Source: Parabacteroides sp. PM6-13
GTDB lineage: Bacteria; Bacteroidota; Bacteroidia; Bacteroidales; Tannerellaceae
Direction of reading: 5' to 3'
Assembly: GCF_029892605.1 (NCBI RefSeq)
Contig: NZ_JARXWF010000005.1
Coordinates: forward strand, 207,136 to 271,135
Length of the DNA stretch: 64,000 nucleotides
In this document: positions 28,624 through 38,825 of the stretch, piece after piece
How positions within the stretch are numbered: position 1 is the stretch's first letter
How the letters are laid out: each line of letters opens with the position of its first letter
Translations under genes and position numbers: made by a program
The notes under the pieces: model-generated
Told to the model about the DNA's origin: nothing
Databases searched by the model: none
Seen by the model: only the letters and a program-made list of their open reading frames with translations

Positions 28624-29853
28624 TTACGCTATCTGCAGACGACGCACATCCGATTTCTCAAATTTCTCTTCCGCATATTCTATTGTCACATGCAATGATT
28701 TCTCATTGGTCGACGGCATGCTATACATGGCATCCGTCATAATGGCTTCAACAATAGAACGTAGTCCGCGAGCTCCTAATTTAAACTCTAACGCTTTGTC
28801 TACTATATACTCATATACATCATCGTCAAACGACAACTGGATATCATCCATTTCGAACAACTTGATGTATTGTTTGATAATCGAGTTTTTCGGTTCGGTC
28901 AAAATGTTGCGCAATGTCTTACGGTCGAGCGGATCCAGATAGGTAAGAATCGGCAGACGCCCGATGATCTCAGGGATCAAACCAAACGATTTCAAATCGG
29001 TCGGTGTAATATACTGCAGCATATTTTCCCGGTCGATCCCTTTGGTGTTTTTGCTGGAGGCATAGCCTACCACACGCGTATTCAACCGCTGGGCAATCTT
29101 TTTCTCGATGCCGTCGAAAGCGCCACCACAAACAAAGAGGATATTCTTCGTATCAACCGGTATCATTTTCTGCTCCGGATGCTTACGTCCTCCCTGGGGC
29201 GGCACATTCACTACTGAGCCTTCCAACAGCTTCAACAGTCCCTGCTGAACGCCCTCCCCGCTTACATCGCGGGTAATCGACGGGTTGTCGCTCTTACGGG
29301 CTATCTTATCGATCTCGTCAATAAAGACAATCCCCCGCTGAGCCGCTTCCACATCGTAATCGGCAGCCTGCAGCAAACGTGTCAGGATGCTTTCGATATC
29401 TTCACCCACATAGCCAGCTTCGGTCAAGACTGTCGCGTCGACAATCGTAAAAGGCACATGCAACAACTTGGCAATGGTGCGCGCCAATAGGGTTTTTCCC
29501 GTACCGGTCGCCCCTACCATGATGATGTTCGATTTTTCGATCTCCACATCATCGGAGGTCACTTTCTGGATCAATCGCTTATAATGGTTATAGACCGACA
29601 CGGAAAGTCGCTTTTTTGCGGCATCCTGTCCGATCACATATTGATCCAGAAAAGCCTTGATATCTTCCGGTTTAGGCAGATCTTTCTGATTCAACCGGAA
29701 GGAGGTTGCCTTTGCGGGCATTTGTTCATTTACTATCTCGTACGCCTGCAATGCACATTCATCACATATCGCTCCGGAGATGCCATTAATCAAAAGATTA
29801 ACATCCCGACTTCCTCTACCGCAAAACGTACAAACGTCGCCTACTTTGGCCAT
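28624..29853 (-). CDS. clpX: ATP-dependent Clp protease ATP-binding subunit ClpX
   Basis: 409 residues. The N-terminal zinc-binding domain has Cys 8, 11, 30 and 33. Walker A (GATGTGKT) lies at 114-121, Walker B with FIDEIDKIA near 175-183, the pore loop GYVGED near 148, and sensor/arginine-finger regions follow. It unfolds tagged substrates and feeds them into ClpP. The IGF-type loop that docks on ClpP is not identified with certainty. The gene starts two bases after the clpP stop, so the two are translated together. Confidence 0.97.
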   Translation of the reverse strand: MAKVGDVCTFCGRGSRDVNLLINGISGAICDECALQAYEIVNEQMPAKATSFRLNQKDLPKPEDIKAFLDQYVIGQDAAKKRLSVSVYNHYKRLIQKVTSDDVEIEKSNIIMVGATGTGKTLLARTIAKLLHVPFTIVDATVLTEAGYVGEDIESILTRLLQAADYDVEAAQRGIVFIDEIDKIARKSDNPSITRDVSGEGVQQGLLKLLEGSVVNVPPQGGRKHPEQKMIPVDTKNILFVCGGAFDGIEKKIAQRLNTRVVGYASSKNTKGIDRENMLQYITPTDLKSFGLIPEIIGRLPILTYLDPLDRKTLRNILTEPKNSIIKQYIKLFEMDDIQLSFDDDVYEYIVDKALEFKLGARGLRSIVEAIMTDAMYSMPSTNEKSLHVTIEYAEEKFEKSDVRRLQIA

Positions 29854-29855
29854 AT

Positions 29856-30524
29856 TTATCTTTCCTTCTTAGTGAATATATCATCAATCATGCCATATGC
29901 TTTGGCCTCCGCGGAGGTCATCCAATAGTCACGATCACTATCGCGTTCGATCTCTTCAATCGTCTTTCCGGAATGGTCGGCAATGATCTGGTATAATTCT
30001 TTCTTTACCTTCAACACCTCGCGTACGGCAATCTCCATATCGGAAGCCTGTCCCTGCGTTCCGCTCATCGGCTGGTGAATCATCACGCGTGAGTGTTGCA
30101 AACCGAAACGTTTTCCTTTCGTTCCGGCCACGAGCAATACCGACGCCATTGAAGCGGCAATACCGGTACAGATCGTTGATACGTCACTGCCGATAAACTG
30201 CATCGTATCATAAATACCAAAGCCTGCATAAACAGACCCTCCCGGCGAGTTGATATAGATAGAAATATCCTTACCCGGATCGCTTGAATCCAGATAAAGC
30301 AATTGTGCCTGTATCACATTAGCGGTATAGTCGTCTATCTGTGTTCCTAAAAAGATAATACGATCCATCATCAAACGGGAGAATACATCCATTTGTGCAA
30401 CGTTTAACTGGCGCTCTTCTATAATCGTCGGAGATATATAGCTACTTGTTATGTCCATATAGCTGTCAAGGGCTGTGCCACTCAGACCCAAATGCTTTGT
30501 AGCATAATTTCTAAAATCTTTCAT
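29856..30524 (-). CDS. clpP: ATP-dependent Clp protease proteolytic subunit ClpP
   Basis: 222 residues with the catalytic triad Ser 125 (GIAASMAS), His 150 (MIHQP) and Asp 199 (DSDRDYW). The N-terminus is longer than in E. coli and may be processed. It forms the tetradecameric protease chamber with ClpX. A two-box promoter (TTTG, 21 bases, TAACTTTG) lies upstream. It is the first gene of a run that continues through clpX and recQ and possibly to mutL. Confidence 0.97.
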   Translation of the reverse strand: MKDFRNYATKHLGLSGTALDSYMDITSSYISPTIIEERQLNVAQMDVFSRLMMDRIIFLGTQIDDYTANVIQAQLLYLDSSDPGKDISIYINSPGGSVYAGFGIYDTMQFIGSDVSTICTGIAASMASVLLVAGTKGKRFGLQHSRVMIHQPMSGTQGQASDMEIAVREVLKVKKELYQIIADHSGKTIEEIERDSDRDYWMTSAEAKAYGMIDDIFTKKER

Positions 30525-30593
30525 ACTTCTAAATTATTGTTTTTATCTCTATAAACACACTTCAAAAAACCTCATTCCATTTTAACGGAATAG

Positions 30594-30626
30594 CAAAGTT
30601 ATAAATAAATTTCTAAAACCTACAAA
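30594..30626 (-). promoter_or_regulatory. Promoter of the clpP-clpX-recQ transcript
   Basis: The minus strand reads TTTG (30623-30626), 21 bases, TAACTTTG (30594-30601), 70 bases before the clpP ATG. A small hairpin (ATTCC...GGAAT, near 30574-30591) lies in the leader. Confidence 0.5.
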
Positions 30627-30721
30627 TATTTCACTCCGCGCGGGCTGTTTTTTTGCTTACCCCTAAGATAATCAAGATAAACGACTGAATATCAAAAACA
30701 AAACAACACGAAAAGACATAA

Positions 30722-30779
30722 ATAACCGCAGGGAACAGATTCTTTTCCAATAGAAAACACCTATTAACCCTGCGGTTAT
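30722..30779 (-). terminator. Probable terminator after tig
   Basis: A 12-bp perfect inverted repeat (ATAACCGCAGGG at 30722-30733; CCCTGCGGTTAT at 30768-30779) with a 34-base loop, 25 bases after the tig stop. The U-tract on the minus strand is weak. Confidence 0.55.
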
Positions 30780-30804
30780 ATTTTATTTGCCGAATAAAGA
30801 ATGC

Positions 30805-32160
30805 TTATTCTTCAAACAGCTTATTGAATTCGTCGATCGTCACCTCTTTGGTATCCAACTTCACATGCTCTTTCAGCCAGGCGGTCAATTTATCTTCCAC
30901 CGCTCTGTCGATCACGTTCTGCAATGTCTCTTTATTCTTCAGCATATCCTTGGCGTAGTTGTCGAGGATATCATCGGGCACAGAAAGCATGCCATACTGG
31001 GCAAACTGCGACTTAGCCACGCGACGGGCGAAGAGATTCACATCAGCCTCTTCCACTTTGATATCGTTCTTGCGAATGATTGTTTCTTTTACCAAGTGGA
31101 ATTTCAGGTCTTCAATAATCTGAGGATATTCAGCTTCTATCTTTTCCGGTGTGTTCTTCTCATTGGCAAGAAGCAACCAGCGTTTCAACAGATCATCGGC
31201 AAACGGCAGGTCGCCCGCTTTTTTCACAAGCACCGCGCGCGCGTCTGTCAGGAACTTATAGTCCGCCTGCGGAGCAAACTGTTCAGCCAATACCTCACGG
31301 ATGCGTGATTTGAATTCCTCTTCCGTAGTCACTACGCCTTCACCAAATACCTTGTCAAACAACTCCTGGTTCAGTTCGCCCATCTGGTGACGAGTGATTT
31401 CCTGAATCTCAAAGCTGAAATCCGTATTGGTCGCGGCTACCTGATCCTTCTCGATTTTCAGGAAGGCAGCGATTTCCGCTTCAGCACCTTCGTAGGCCTT
31501 GAAAGGATTGAATATAACCACTGAGTTGACCCCTGCCTCCATAAACTTGGCCTTTTCAGCCTCATCTTTGATATACATCGGCATAACAACAGCCTCTTCG
31601 GTGCGGATTCCACCCTCTTTCGGCAGGTCGTTTTCCAATTCGGCTACCAGTCCTTTGATCATGTCTTTCTCTTCCACATCTTTCACCTGCTCATAGGTGC
31701 CAAAGTTCTGACGGTATGATTCAACCTGTTTCTCTACCATGTCATCATCGATCGTCACCTGGTAGAAAGGAATTTTAGTCTTTTTATTGAGTTCTATGTC
31801 AATTTCAGGAGCCAACGCTACGTCGAAAACAAATTCAAACGCTTCATCCGTATCAAAGTTCAACGGTTTCTGTATCTCTTCGTTCGGTAGCGGCTCACCC
31901 AGGATATTCAGTTTTTCTTCGCGGATGTATTTATACAGATTATCTGAAACCAGCTTGTTTACCTCTTCAACCAATACATGTTTTCCATACATCTTCTTTA
32001 CCATTCCCATCGGCACCATGCCTTTCCGGAACCCCGGAACGTTGGCTTTCTGACGGAAATTACGTAAGCTTTTTTCTACCTGTTCAGCGTAATCTTCTTT
32101 TACAATCTCCATGGTTATCAAACCACGGGAAGCATCCTTATTCGTTAGCGAAATGTTCAT
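30805..32160 (-). CDS. tig: Trigger factor (ribosome-associated chaperone)
   Basis: 451 residues. The N-terminal ribosome-binding domain (about 1-140) contains the signature NVPGFRKGMVPMGMVKKMYG near 38-58. A short, divergent FKBP-like middle region (about 150-245) is followed by the helical chaperone domain (about 250-451). It meets nascent chains at the ribosome exit. The middle domain lacks recognisable FKBP active-site aromatics, so isomerase activity is doubtful; chaperone activity is expected. It has its own promoter and is followed by a hairpin, so it is separate from clpP. Confidence 0.94.
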   Translation of the reverse strand: MNISLTNKDASRGLITMEIVKEDYAEQVEKSLRNFRQKANVPGFRKGMVPMGMVKKMYGKHVLVEEVNKLVSDNLYKYIREEKLNILGEPLPNEEIQKPLNFDTDEAFEFVFDVALAPEIDIELNKKTKIPFYQVTIDDDMVEKQVESYRQNFGTYEQVKDVEEKDMIKGLVAELENDLPKEGGIRTEEAVVMPMYIKDEAEKAKFMEAGVNSVVIFNPFKAYEGAEAEIAAFLKIEKDQVAATNTDFSFEIQEITRHQMGELNQELFDKVFGEGVVTTEEEFKSRIREVLAEQFAPQADYKFLTDARAVLVKKAGDLPFADDLLKRWLLLANEKNTPEKIEAEYPQIIEDLKFHLVKETIIRKNDIKVEEADVNLFARRVAKSQFAQYGMLSVPDDILDNYAKDMLKNKETLQNVIDRAVEDKLTAWLKEHVKLDTKEVTIDEFNKLFEE

Positions 32161-32210
32161 TCTGAATGATTTATATGATTAATTTATAACTTCTTTGTTC
32201 AAATAGGCTG

Positions 32211-32242
32211 CAAAATTAGACTTTATCTTTCATTCAAGCAAA
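32211..32242 (-). promoter_or_regulatory. Promoter of tig
   Basis: The minus strand reads TTTG (32239-32242), 20 bases, TAATTTTG (32211-32218), 51 bases before the ATG. Both boxes match the Bacteroidota consensus well. Confidence 0.6.
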
Positions 32243-32272
32243 TAGTTAAACAGAAAAACAAAATCGGACATA

Positions 32273-32300
32273 AAAAAGAGGGCATATCACCCTCTCTTTT
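32273..32300 (-). terminator. Terminator after secA
   Basis: A GAGGG/CCCTC hairpin with A/T-rich lower stem and a CATATCA loop, bordered by A and T runs, 30 bases after the secA stop codon. Confidence 0.7.
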
Positions 32301-32329
32301 ATGCTTATACATGGGTATTTTCCACCTAT

Positions 32330-35300
32330 TTACAATCCTTTCCCATGGCAAGACTTATACTTCTTGCCACTTCCGCATGGACATGGATCATTACGTCCTA
32401 CCTTCTTTTCGGTGCGGATCGGTTCCAGTTTTTGCTGCTGTTGCTGCGCCATGGCTCCGGCGTTCGGATTGGGAACAGCCTGACTGCTTCCACTGCCGAT
32501 CTCAGCCTTTTCCGTGCGGTAACGGCTCATATCCTGACGACGTTCCGGAGCAGCCTGTTGTACCGCAATACGACGTGATGCGGCGGCAGCGGCAGCCTGT
32601 TGCTCTGCCGAGGGCTGTTCTTCGCGCACAGGGATCTGTCCGCGCATCAGGATGGCAGCGGTCTTCTTGTTCATCGTGTCAACCATCACCTTGAAGAGGT
32701 TAAACGATTCCAGTTTATAGATCAACAGAGGATCCTTGTTTTCATAACTGGCGTTCTGTACCGAATGACGCAGTTCGTCCATTTCGCGCAGGTGCTCTTT
32801 CCAGGACTCATCGATCGTATGCAGGGTGATAGCCTTCTGGAACGCTTTGGCAATCGCCTTGCTCTGCGTTTCGTAAGCCTCTTTGAGGTTGGATTGTACG
32901 TTATACATCCGTTTTCCGTCTGTGATCGGGATCAGGATGTTTTCATACATCGCACCTTGGTTTTCATATACCTGCTGGATTACCGGGTTGGCCACCTGCA
33001 CCATACGATCCATACGACGTTTGAAGGTTGCCAATACCTCGTCGAAGAGGCGGTCGATCAATTCGTTTGCCCGGGTCGACTTGAATGTTTCCGGATCGAA
33101 AGGCGACTCCATCGCAAAGGTGCGGAAGAGTTCCAGTTTGAATCCTTCAAAGTCTACGAAGTCGCCGGTATGTTGTTCGATCAGGCTGGTAGAGGTATCA
33201 AACAAGGTGTTCAATACGTCCAGACCAATACGCTCACCCATCAGGGCATGACGGCGGCGGGTATAGATCACGTTACGTTGCGAGTTCATCACGTCGTCGT
33301 ATTCCAACAGACGCTTACGGATACCGAAGTTGTTTTCTTCCACCTTCTTCTGTGCCCGTTCTACCGATTTGCTCAGCATATTGTGTTCCAACACTTCGCC
33401 TTCCTTGAAGCCCATGCGGTCCATCAATCCGGCGATCTTCTCAGAAGCAAACAGACGCATCAAATCGTCTTCCAGCGACACGAAGAAAACCGAAGAACCC
33501 GGGTCACCCTGACGTCCGGCACGTCCGCGCAACTGGCGGTCGACGCGACGGCTCTCATGGCGTTCGGTACCTAAGATAGCCAAACCACCGGCTGCTTTCA
33601 CCTCCGGCGAGAGCTTGATGTCGGTACCACGACCTGCCATATTGGTAGCGATCGTCACCATACCTTTCTGCCCGGCCTGAGCAACGATCTCTGCCTCGCG
33701 CTGATGCAGCTTCGCGTTCAATACATTATGTTGAATCTTACGCATATTAAGCATACGGCTTAACAACTCGGATATCTCCACCGAGGTAGTACCCACCAAT
33801 ACCGGGCGTCCGGCATCAACCAAGCGGTTGATCTCTTCGATCACAGCGGTATATTTTTCTCGTTTGGTCTTGTAGATACGGTCGTTCATATCGTTACGGG
33901 CAATCGGACGGTTGGTAGGGATCACTACTACATCCAGTTTGTAGATGTCCCACAACTCACCGGCTTCCGTCTCTGCCGTACCGGTCATACCCGATAGCTT
34001 GTGGTACATACGGAAGTAGTTCTGCAAAGTAATGGTCGCAAAGGTCTGCGTAGCGGCTTCTACCTTGACGCGCTCCTTGGCTTCGATTGCCTGGTGAAGA
34101 CCATCAGAATAACGGCGTCCATCCATGATACGGCCGGTTTGTTCGTCAACGATCATTACCTTATTATCCATCACCACATATTCATCGTCTTTCTCAAACA
34201 GGGTGTAGGCTTTCAACAACTGGTTGATCGTATGAACGCGTTCGCTCTTTACAGAGTAGTTGGCCAGTATCTCATCTTTCTTAGCCTGTATTTCCTCTTC
34301 GTTACCCTGCATATTGTCGAGCTGGGAGAGTTCAGAAGCGATATCGGGAAGCACGAAGAAGTGTGGATCATCCGTTTTACCGGTCAACAGGTCGATACCC
34401 TTATCAGTCAATTCGATGCTATTGTTCTTTTCGTCGATCACAAAATAAAGATCATCGGTTACCAAGTGCATATTGCGCATATTCTCCGCCATATAGAGCG
34501 CCTCAGTCTTCAACATCTGCGTTTTAACACCCGGCTCGCTAAGGAACTTAATCAATGCCTTGTTGCGCGGGAAACCTTTGAAAGAACGGTATAATAAAAG
34601 TGAACCCTCTTCCTGCACCTTCGGATCGTCGCTGGCCATTTTCTGTTTGGCTTCGGTTAGCAATTTGGTTGTCAGGTTCTTTTGGGCATTCACAACCACC
34701 TCTACGTTGGGACAGAATTGTTCAAACAACTGCTCCTCACCGCGTGGGATCGGACCGGAGATAATCAACGGAGTACGCGCATCGTCAATCAATACCGAGT
34801 CGACCTCATCGACAATCGCGTAATTATGTTTGCGTTGCACCAGATCGTTCGGGCTGATGGCCATATTGTCACGCAGGTAGTCGAAACCGAACTCATTGTT
34901 GGTACCGAAGGTGATATCGGCATTGTAAGCCGCGCGGCGGGCATCGGAGTTAGGCTGGTGCTTGTCGATACAATCCACCGACAGTCCATGGAACATATAA
35001 AGCGGCCCCATCCATTCCGAGTCACGCTTCGACAGGTAGTCGTTCACCGTCACCACATGTACCCCGTTGCGTGTCAAGGCGTTCAGGAACACCGGCAGGG
35101 TTGCCACCAGGGTTTTTCCTTCCCCGGTTGCCATTTCCGCAATCTTTCCTTTATGCAATACCACACCACCAAACAACTGCACATCATAGTGTACCATGTC
35201 CCAGGTGATCTCATTACCACCGGCTACCCAGTGGTTCAGGAAGATCGCCTTGTCGCCTTCGATGCGCACAAAGTCATGTTTGGCAGCCAGGTCGCGGTCG

Positions 35301-35701
35301 AAATCGGTAGCCGTAACCACCGTCTCTTCGTTTTCCTTCAGGCGGCGCGCCGTATCTTTCACGATCGCGAAGACTTCAGGAAGCACCTCTTCCAATACCT
35401 CTTCCATCTTCTCCGTGATCTCTTTTTCAATTTTATCTACTTCGGCCCAGATCGTTTCGCGTTCTTCCAGTTCTTTGTCGTCGATGCCTTCACGCAGTTT
35501 GGCAACCTGTGCCCGTTCATCGGCCACATAGTCCTGAATTTTTTGTTTGATAGCTTCGGTGCGCGCGCGCAGTTCATCGTTGCTGAGCGCCTCGATCGAC
35601 GGATAAATAGCCCGGATCTTGTCAACATACGGCGTGATTTCTTTCAGGTCTCGCTGCGACTTATTACCGAATAGCTTCGTCATGAATTCGTTAAATCCCA
35701 T
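32330..35701 (-). CDS. secA: Preprotein translocase ATPase SecA
   Basis: The start is taken at ATG 35701 ([19 protein letters not shown]), the usual SecA N-terminus; an in-frame extension of 23 codons from 35770 is hydrophobic, AT-rich and unlike SecA. The product is 1123 residues. Walker A (MATGEGKT) lies near 190-197, then the DEAD motor with [20 protein letters not shown], the preprotein cross-linking domain, the second motor domain ([28 protein letters not shown]) and the helical scaffold. A low-complexity Ala/Gln linker (about 1025-1095) precedes the C-terminal zinc motif [13 protein letters not shown]. It drives Sec-dependent export. It is longer than E. coli SecA, which is usual for the phylum. 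Confidence 0.97.
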   Translation of the reverse strand: MGFNEFMTKLFGNKSQRDLKEITPYVDKIRAIYPSIEALSNDELRARTEAIKQKIQDYVADERAQVAKLREGIDDKELEERETIWAEVDKIEKEITEKMEEVLEEVLPEVFAIVKDTARRLKENEETVVTATDFDRDLAAKHDFVRIEGDKAIFLNHWVAGGNEITWDMVHYDVQLFGGVVLHKGKIAEMATGEGKTLVATLPVFLNALTRNGVHVVTVNDYLSKRDSEWMGPLYMFHGLSVDCIDKHQPNSDARRAAYNADITFGTNNEFGFDYLRDNMAISPNDLVQRKHNYAIVDEVDSVLIDDARTPLIISGPIPRGEEQLFEQFCPNVEVVVNAQKNLTTKLLTEAKQKMASDDPKVQEEGSLLLYRSFKGFPRNKALIKFLSEPGVKTQMLKTEALYMAENMRNMHLVTDDLYFVIDEKNNSIELTDKGIDLLTGKTDDPHFFVLPDIASELSQLDNMQGNEEEIQAKKDEILANYSVKSERVHTINQLLKAYTLFEKDDEYVVMDNKVMIVDEQTGRIMDGRRYSDGLHQAIEAKERVKVEAATQTFATITLQNYFRMYHKLSGMTGTAETEAGELWDIYKLDVVVIPTNRPIARNDMNDRIYKTKREKYTAVIEEINRLVDAGRPVLVGTTSVEISELLSRMLNMRKIQHNVLNAKLHQREAEIVAQAGQKGMVTIATNMAGRGTDIKLSPEVKAAGGLAILGTERHESRRVDRQLRGRAGRQGDPGSSVFFVSLEDDLMRLFASEKIAGLMDRMGFKEGEVLEHNMLSKSVERAQKKVEENNFGIRKRLLEYDDVMNSQRNVIYTRRRHALMGERIGLDVLNTLFDTSTSLIEQHTGDFVDFEGFKLELFRTFAMESPFDPETFKSTRANELIDRLFDEVLATFKRRMDRMVQVANPVIQQVYENQGAMYENILIPITDGKRMYNVQSNLKEAYETQSKAIAKAFQKAITLHTIDESWKEHLREMDELRHSVQNASYENKDPLLIYKLESFNLFKVMVDTMNKKTAAILMRGQIPVREEQPSAEQQAAAAAASRRIAVQQAAPERRQDMSRYRTEKAEIGSGSSQAVPNPNAGAMAQQQQQKLEPIRTEKKVGRNDPCPCGSGKKYKSCHGKGL

Positions 35702-35712
35702 AATCTTATGTT

Positions 35713-35875
35713 TAATTGAAAATTGAAAGTTGAAAATTGACAATAAAATGCCTGTATCCAACTTGAACAATTCTCGTACGTTTATATTCTGTTTGTTGAG
35801 GAAATGGCAAAAAACATGCCATGAATGATTGCTTTACGCCCTGTCGAATGAATTTTCAACTTTCACTTTTCAACT
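35713..35875. repeat. Pair of AT-rich inverted repeats between secA and the phosphatase-fold gene
   Basis: The segment 35713-35738 is built of TTGAAAATTGAAAG-like units, and 35847-35875 holds their reverse complement (TTTTCAACTTTCACTTTTCAAC). The right arm overlaps the last codons of the upstream gene. A long stem-loop is possible in the transcript. The sequence is low-complexity, so significance is uncertain. Confidence 0.45.
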
Positions 35876-37452
35876 ATCAACTCGAAAAGCGGAACGCTTT
35901 GAGACGCGTTCGGTGGCCGGATACGAAGCACATGGGTAACGGAAGGAGCTACCTCCGTTGCCTTTACTTCGCGGTAGATATGTTGTGGTTTTACTCCGTT
36001 CCCGAAGAAAATAAGCGGAGTCATGACCGCGTTGTTGCGTACTACTTTTACCTTTTCACCCGCCTTTTCCAGGTTTACTTTCCAGCCCGGTTGCAGTTCG
36101 ATAATCAGATCGCCCCGTCCCAGATGGTGTGTGCCGTGGCGGAATTTGGCAGTCCCTTCGTTCCAGTCACCAATAAGCAACGAACGATCGGTGGTCACCA
36201 ATTGCACCCCGCTAAACTCCTGCACAAACTCGGCCGATTTCTGCTGTACCTCTGCCAGGTCGAGCTTCGCCGTTTCAATGGCTTTCCGGTTCAGAAATAT
36301 CTGTTGGTTGTAATAGCCTGTCACCCAGTTCTGATCCTGTCCGTAGACCGCCATCAGATACATATTCAACAGAGCGATACAACGTTTCGGATGAAAGTCG
36401 CCTCCCCCCAATAACATACCTTCCGGATACTCCTCTTCACTGCGGAAATAACCGGTTCCGGTGAATACAATCAGGGTGTTTTGCAATCCGACCTTCTTGT
36501 CGATCGCATCCAAGAGTTGCTCCAGGTCTTTGTCCAGTTGATAATACAGATCCTGTATCTCCCGGTTGTATTCCTTGTTCATCAAAGGGCGATAGTTGCC
36601 GGCATAATAGGTCAGCGCCAGCATATCGGGAGTCGACCGCGTTCCGAATGCCGCATATTCCAGGAATTGCAATGCCAAGCGGTTGATCTCTTTATTGACA
36701 AACGGTGTTGTCTTCAGATTCAGGTAGACATTGGCTGTCTTCTCGTTGAAGGTATATTTGAAAGGTATATCATCCAATAGATAAGGGAACCCTTTGTATT
36801 GGTCGAGCGCGAGCGAGGGAGTCCATGCCATCTGGTTCAGACGTGCCGACAGGGCTTCCGTGCCATTATTGTAGCGATCCACATACCAGGGAACCTCTTT
36901 ATAATAGGTAGTAGTCGCCCATTTCCCATTGTAATCGTCCATCCAGAAAGCACCGTTGGCGGCATGCCCGGCCGAGATAATCGCACTTTCCGCGTCAGGA
37001 GCAATCGCAAACACGTCGCTTCTGCCTTTGGAGGCGATCTTCAATTCGTCACCAATGGTGGAACTGATCAAGGCTTTAGGTGAATAGTTATCGCGTGTAT
37101 AGTTGCCTAAGAATTCCGAATCATATAGGATAGAGACCTCTCTCTCCTTTTCGAAATCATATATTCGATTGTTATGAATACCATGAAAAGCAGGGTTCGA
37201 GCCGGTAAACAGCGTAGCAAAGGCGCTGGCCTGGTCGATATCGGAAAACTCAAAGCGGATGTTCCGGTACACCAATCCCTGATTGAGTAATCGTTTGAAT
37301 CCCCGTTCGCCAAAGGTATTATAGAAATAGTCGATATACTCTCCCCGCAGCTGGTCAACCGTAATGCATACCACCAGTTTAGGCGCCTGCAATTGGGCAT
37401 CCATATTGGTGACTGCCAGTAAAAGGATCAACGAAGAGAGTATCTTTCTCAT
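35863..37452 (-). CDS. Alkaline-phosphatase-superfamily protein, predicted catalytically inactive
   Basis: 529 residues with a signal peptide (about 1-19). The fold matches PafA-type phosphatases (PKLVVCITVDQLRGEY at the start; GERGFKRLLNQGLVYRN; SAIISAGHAANGAFWMDD). Compared with the PafA pattern as I know it, only the first metal ligand Asp 33 remains. The Thr nucleophile position is Gln 74 (DQASAF), the Lys/Arg pair is replaced (APDAES), the STDYVGH ligands read AGNYRPL (Asn 286, Leu 290), TADHG reads TGTGY (Thr 333, Gly 334), and the C-terminal His is Met. The spacings 33-74 and 286-333 equal those of PafA, so the alignment is sound. It is probably a binding or structural relative. It starts 2 bases after the DUF4105 gene. 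Confidence 0.8.
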   Translation of the reverse strand: MRKILSSLILLLAVTNMDAQLQAPKLVVCITVDQLRGEYIDYFYNTFGERGFKRLLNQGLVYRNIRFEFSDIDQASAFATLFTGSNPAFHGIHNNRIYDFEKEREVSILYDSEFLGNYTRDNYSPKALISSTIGDELKIASKGRSDVFAIAPDAESAIISAGHAANGAFWMDDYNGKWATTTYYKEVPWYVDRYNNGTEALSARLNQMAWTPSLALDQYKGFPYLLDDIPFKYTFNEKTANVYLNLKTTPFVNKEINRLALQFLEYAAFGTRSTPDMLALTYYAGNYRPLMNKEYNREIQDLYYQLDKDLEQLLDAIDKKVGLQNTLIVFTGTGYFRSEEEYPEGMLLGGGDFHPKRCIALLNMYLMAVYGQDQNWVTGYYNQQIFLNRKAIETAKLDLAEVQQKSAEFVQEFSGVQLVTTDRSLLIGDWNEGTAKFRHGTHHLGRGDLIIELQPGWKVNLEKAGEKVKVVRNNAVMTPLIFFGNGVKPQHIYREVKATEVAPSVTHVLRIRPPNASQSVPLFELIVEK

Positions 37453-37454
37453 TA

Positions 37455-38690
37455 TTATTTCTTTGTTCTTTTTTTGTCGTATATCCTATATCCGGAACGC
37501 ATCCACAGGATAAGGATAAGCGGAATAAAAGCCGCGTTCATTTGTTGCGGAATGAAAAACCATCCGATGAGCAACAAAGAAAGCGCCGCAAAGTTAATAA
37601 AATGATACCAATATGCCGCTTTATTCATCTTTTTTACGGAAAACAGGACAACCCCTACCCAATGTAATGGATGCAACCACACCACCGACCAGTTAGGCCA
37701 GATGCAAGGATGAACCGACACGAAGCAGAGGAAAAACAAGACACAGCCCCCTATTCCCGCCAAAGAGAAGAGCAATATATCCAATCCGTTATAGGCTCTT
37801 TTTTGCTTCCACGCCCGGTAGGTAAAGAAGAGAACCACCAAAAACAACAGCCATCCACACACCATAGGCGTCAATAAATCGTCCAGGATATCAAACGTAT
37901 CCTCCTCTTCGAAGGCTTTGTTTACCCGCTTCTCCGATACCATTTCGCGCTCCGTGCCTTCCGGGTCGAGAATAGAAGCGTGTTCATACGCTTGCATCAC
38001 GAAAGAGGGAAGAAACATCATCTCATGCGGGGTGGCCACGCGGTCGGCGGGACTGCCCAATGCCAGGTCGATGCCGAAGGTGAGCCAAGTGCGATGGCGG
38101 GTACAATCATGCACCATTTGCCGGAAGCTTTGAGGCGCTGGCGGATTATGATAGATCACCTCTCCCCGGGTATATCGCTCGACCATCGCCGGCAGGCGGG
38201 TCGCGCAATTATCGAAAAAGAAATTATAGCGATAGGTTCTATTTTCCGGTTGTGCATTGAGAATCAACCCCTCAAACAAACCCTGCTTCTCATAGGGTGT
38301 CAGATTAAGCACCAATTCCGTCACATCACTCCCCCGCATCTGATAATTCGCCAGATATTGCTTGTAGTCATTTATGCCGAGAATATAATCCGTATGCCCC
38401 AGCGCAAACCGCCACACAAAATTGGGACTGGAGAAATCAAATATCCCGTAATTGAATACCCCATCAAATCGGGTAACCGGATCATACACCCGAATAGCCG
38501 CGTGCCCAAACACCGTAAAAGCCGCCTCATCATAAGGCGCGGATATCAGAAAACTAATCTCCGCCTGATCGCTCAAAGTCGCCTGTGCCGATAAGCGGGT
38601 TGACGTCCCCAACAGTATCACCAGGCAAAGCCCTACCCACCAGGACAGCCTTCTATTAACCCCTTGTTTCTCTTTCTTTTTCATCTTCAT
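37455..38690 (-). CDS. DUF4105 (Lnb N-terminal domain) membrane protein, candidate lipoprotein N-acyltransferase
   Basis: 411 residues. A signal/anchor helix (about 16-34) leads into a periplasmic papain/NlpC-like DUF4105 domain (about 38-260). It carries the conserved His 63 (VFGHAAIRV) and Cys 162 (FFDNCATRLP). Five C-terminal membrane helices lie between about 285 and 405. From memory, this domain was renamed Lnb N-terminal domain and a Bacteroides member was reported as the lipoprotein N-acyltransferase; I cannot check that here. Such an enzyme would mature lipoproteins including the SusD proteins. The following phosphatase-fold gene starts 2 bases after the stop, so they form an operon. 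Confidence 0.8.
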   Translation of the reverse strand: MKMKKKEKQGVNRRLSWWVGLCLVILLGTSTRLSAQATLSDQAEISFLISAPYDEAAFTVFGHAAIRVYDPVTRFDGVFNYGIFDFSSPNFVWRFALGHTDYILGINDYKQYLANYQMRGSDVTELVLNLTPYEKQGLFEGLILNAQPENRTYRYNFFFDNCATRLPAMVERYTRGEVIYHNPPAPQSFRQMVHDCTRHRTWLTFGIDLALGSPADRVATPHEMMFLPSFVMQAYEHASILDPEGTEREMVSEKRVNKAFEEEDTFDILDDLLTPMVCGWLLFLVVLFFTYRAWKQKRAYNGLDILLFSLAGIGGCVLFFLCFVSVHPCIWPNWSVVWLHPLHWVGVVLFSVKKMNKAAYWYHFINFAALSLLLIGWFFIPQQMNAAFIPLILILWMRSGYRIYDKKRTKK

Positions 38691-38706
38691 CGTCGATTTG
38701 AGGATT

Positions 38707-38714
38707 CAAAGGTA
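38707..38714 (-). promoter_or_regulatory. -7 box (TACCTTTG) of the DUF4105 operon
   Basis: The minus strand reads TACCTTTG, 16 bases before the ATG at 38690. No clear -33 box is seen at the right spacing. Confidence 0.4.
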
Positions 38715-38762
38715 TGAAATTCGCGGGAAGTTGAAAATTCTTTGATACGATGAGAGATAAAA

Positions 38763-38801
38763 AAGACTCCTGCAAAATGTTTTACCAATTTTGCAGGAGT
38801 C
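38763..38801 (-). terminator. Terminator after the GH2 gene
   Basis: A 14-bp perfect stem (GACTCCTGCAAAAT at 38765-38778 with its complement at 38788-38801), 9-base loop, followed on the minus strand by a T run. It ends the sigma-FecR-SusCD-GH2 locus. Confidence 0.9.
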
Positions 38802-38825
38802 CATCATAAGACTTGTTACCAACAA

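Noticed and set aside
35702..35770. Longer start for SecA.
   Set aside because: The 23 extra residues come from AT-rich repeat sequence and precede the conserved SecA N-terminus ([12 protein letters not shown]).
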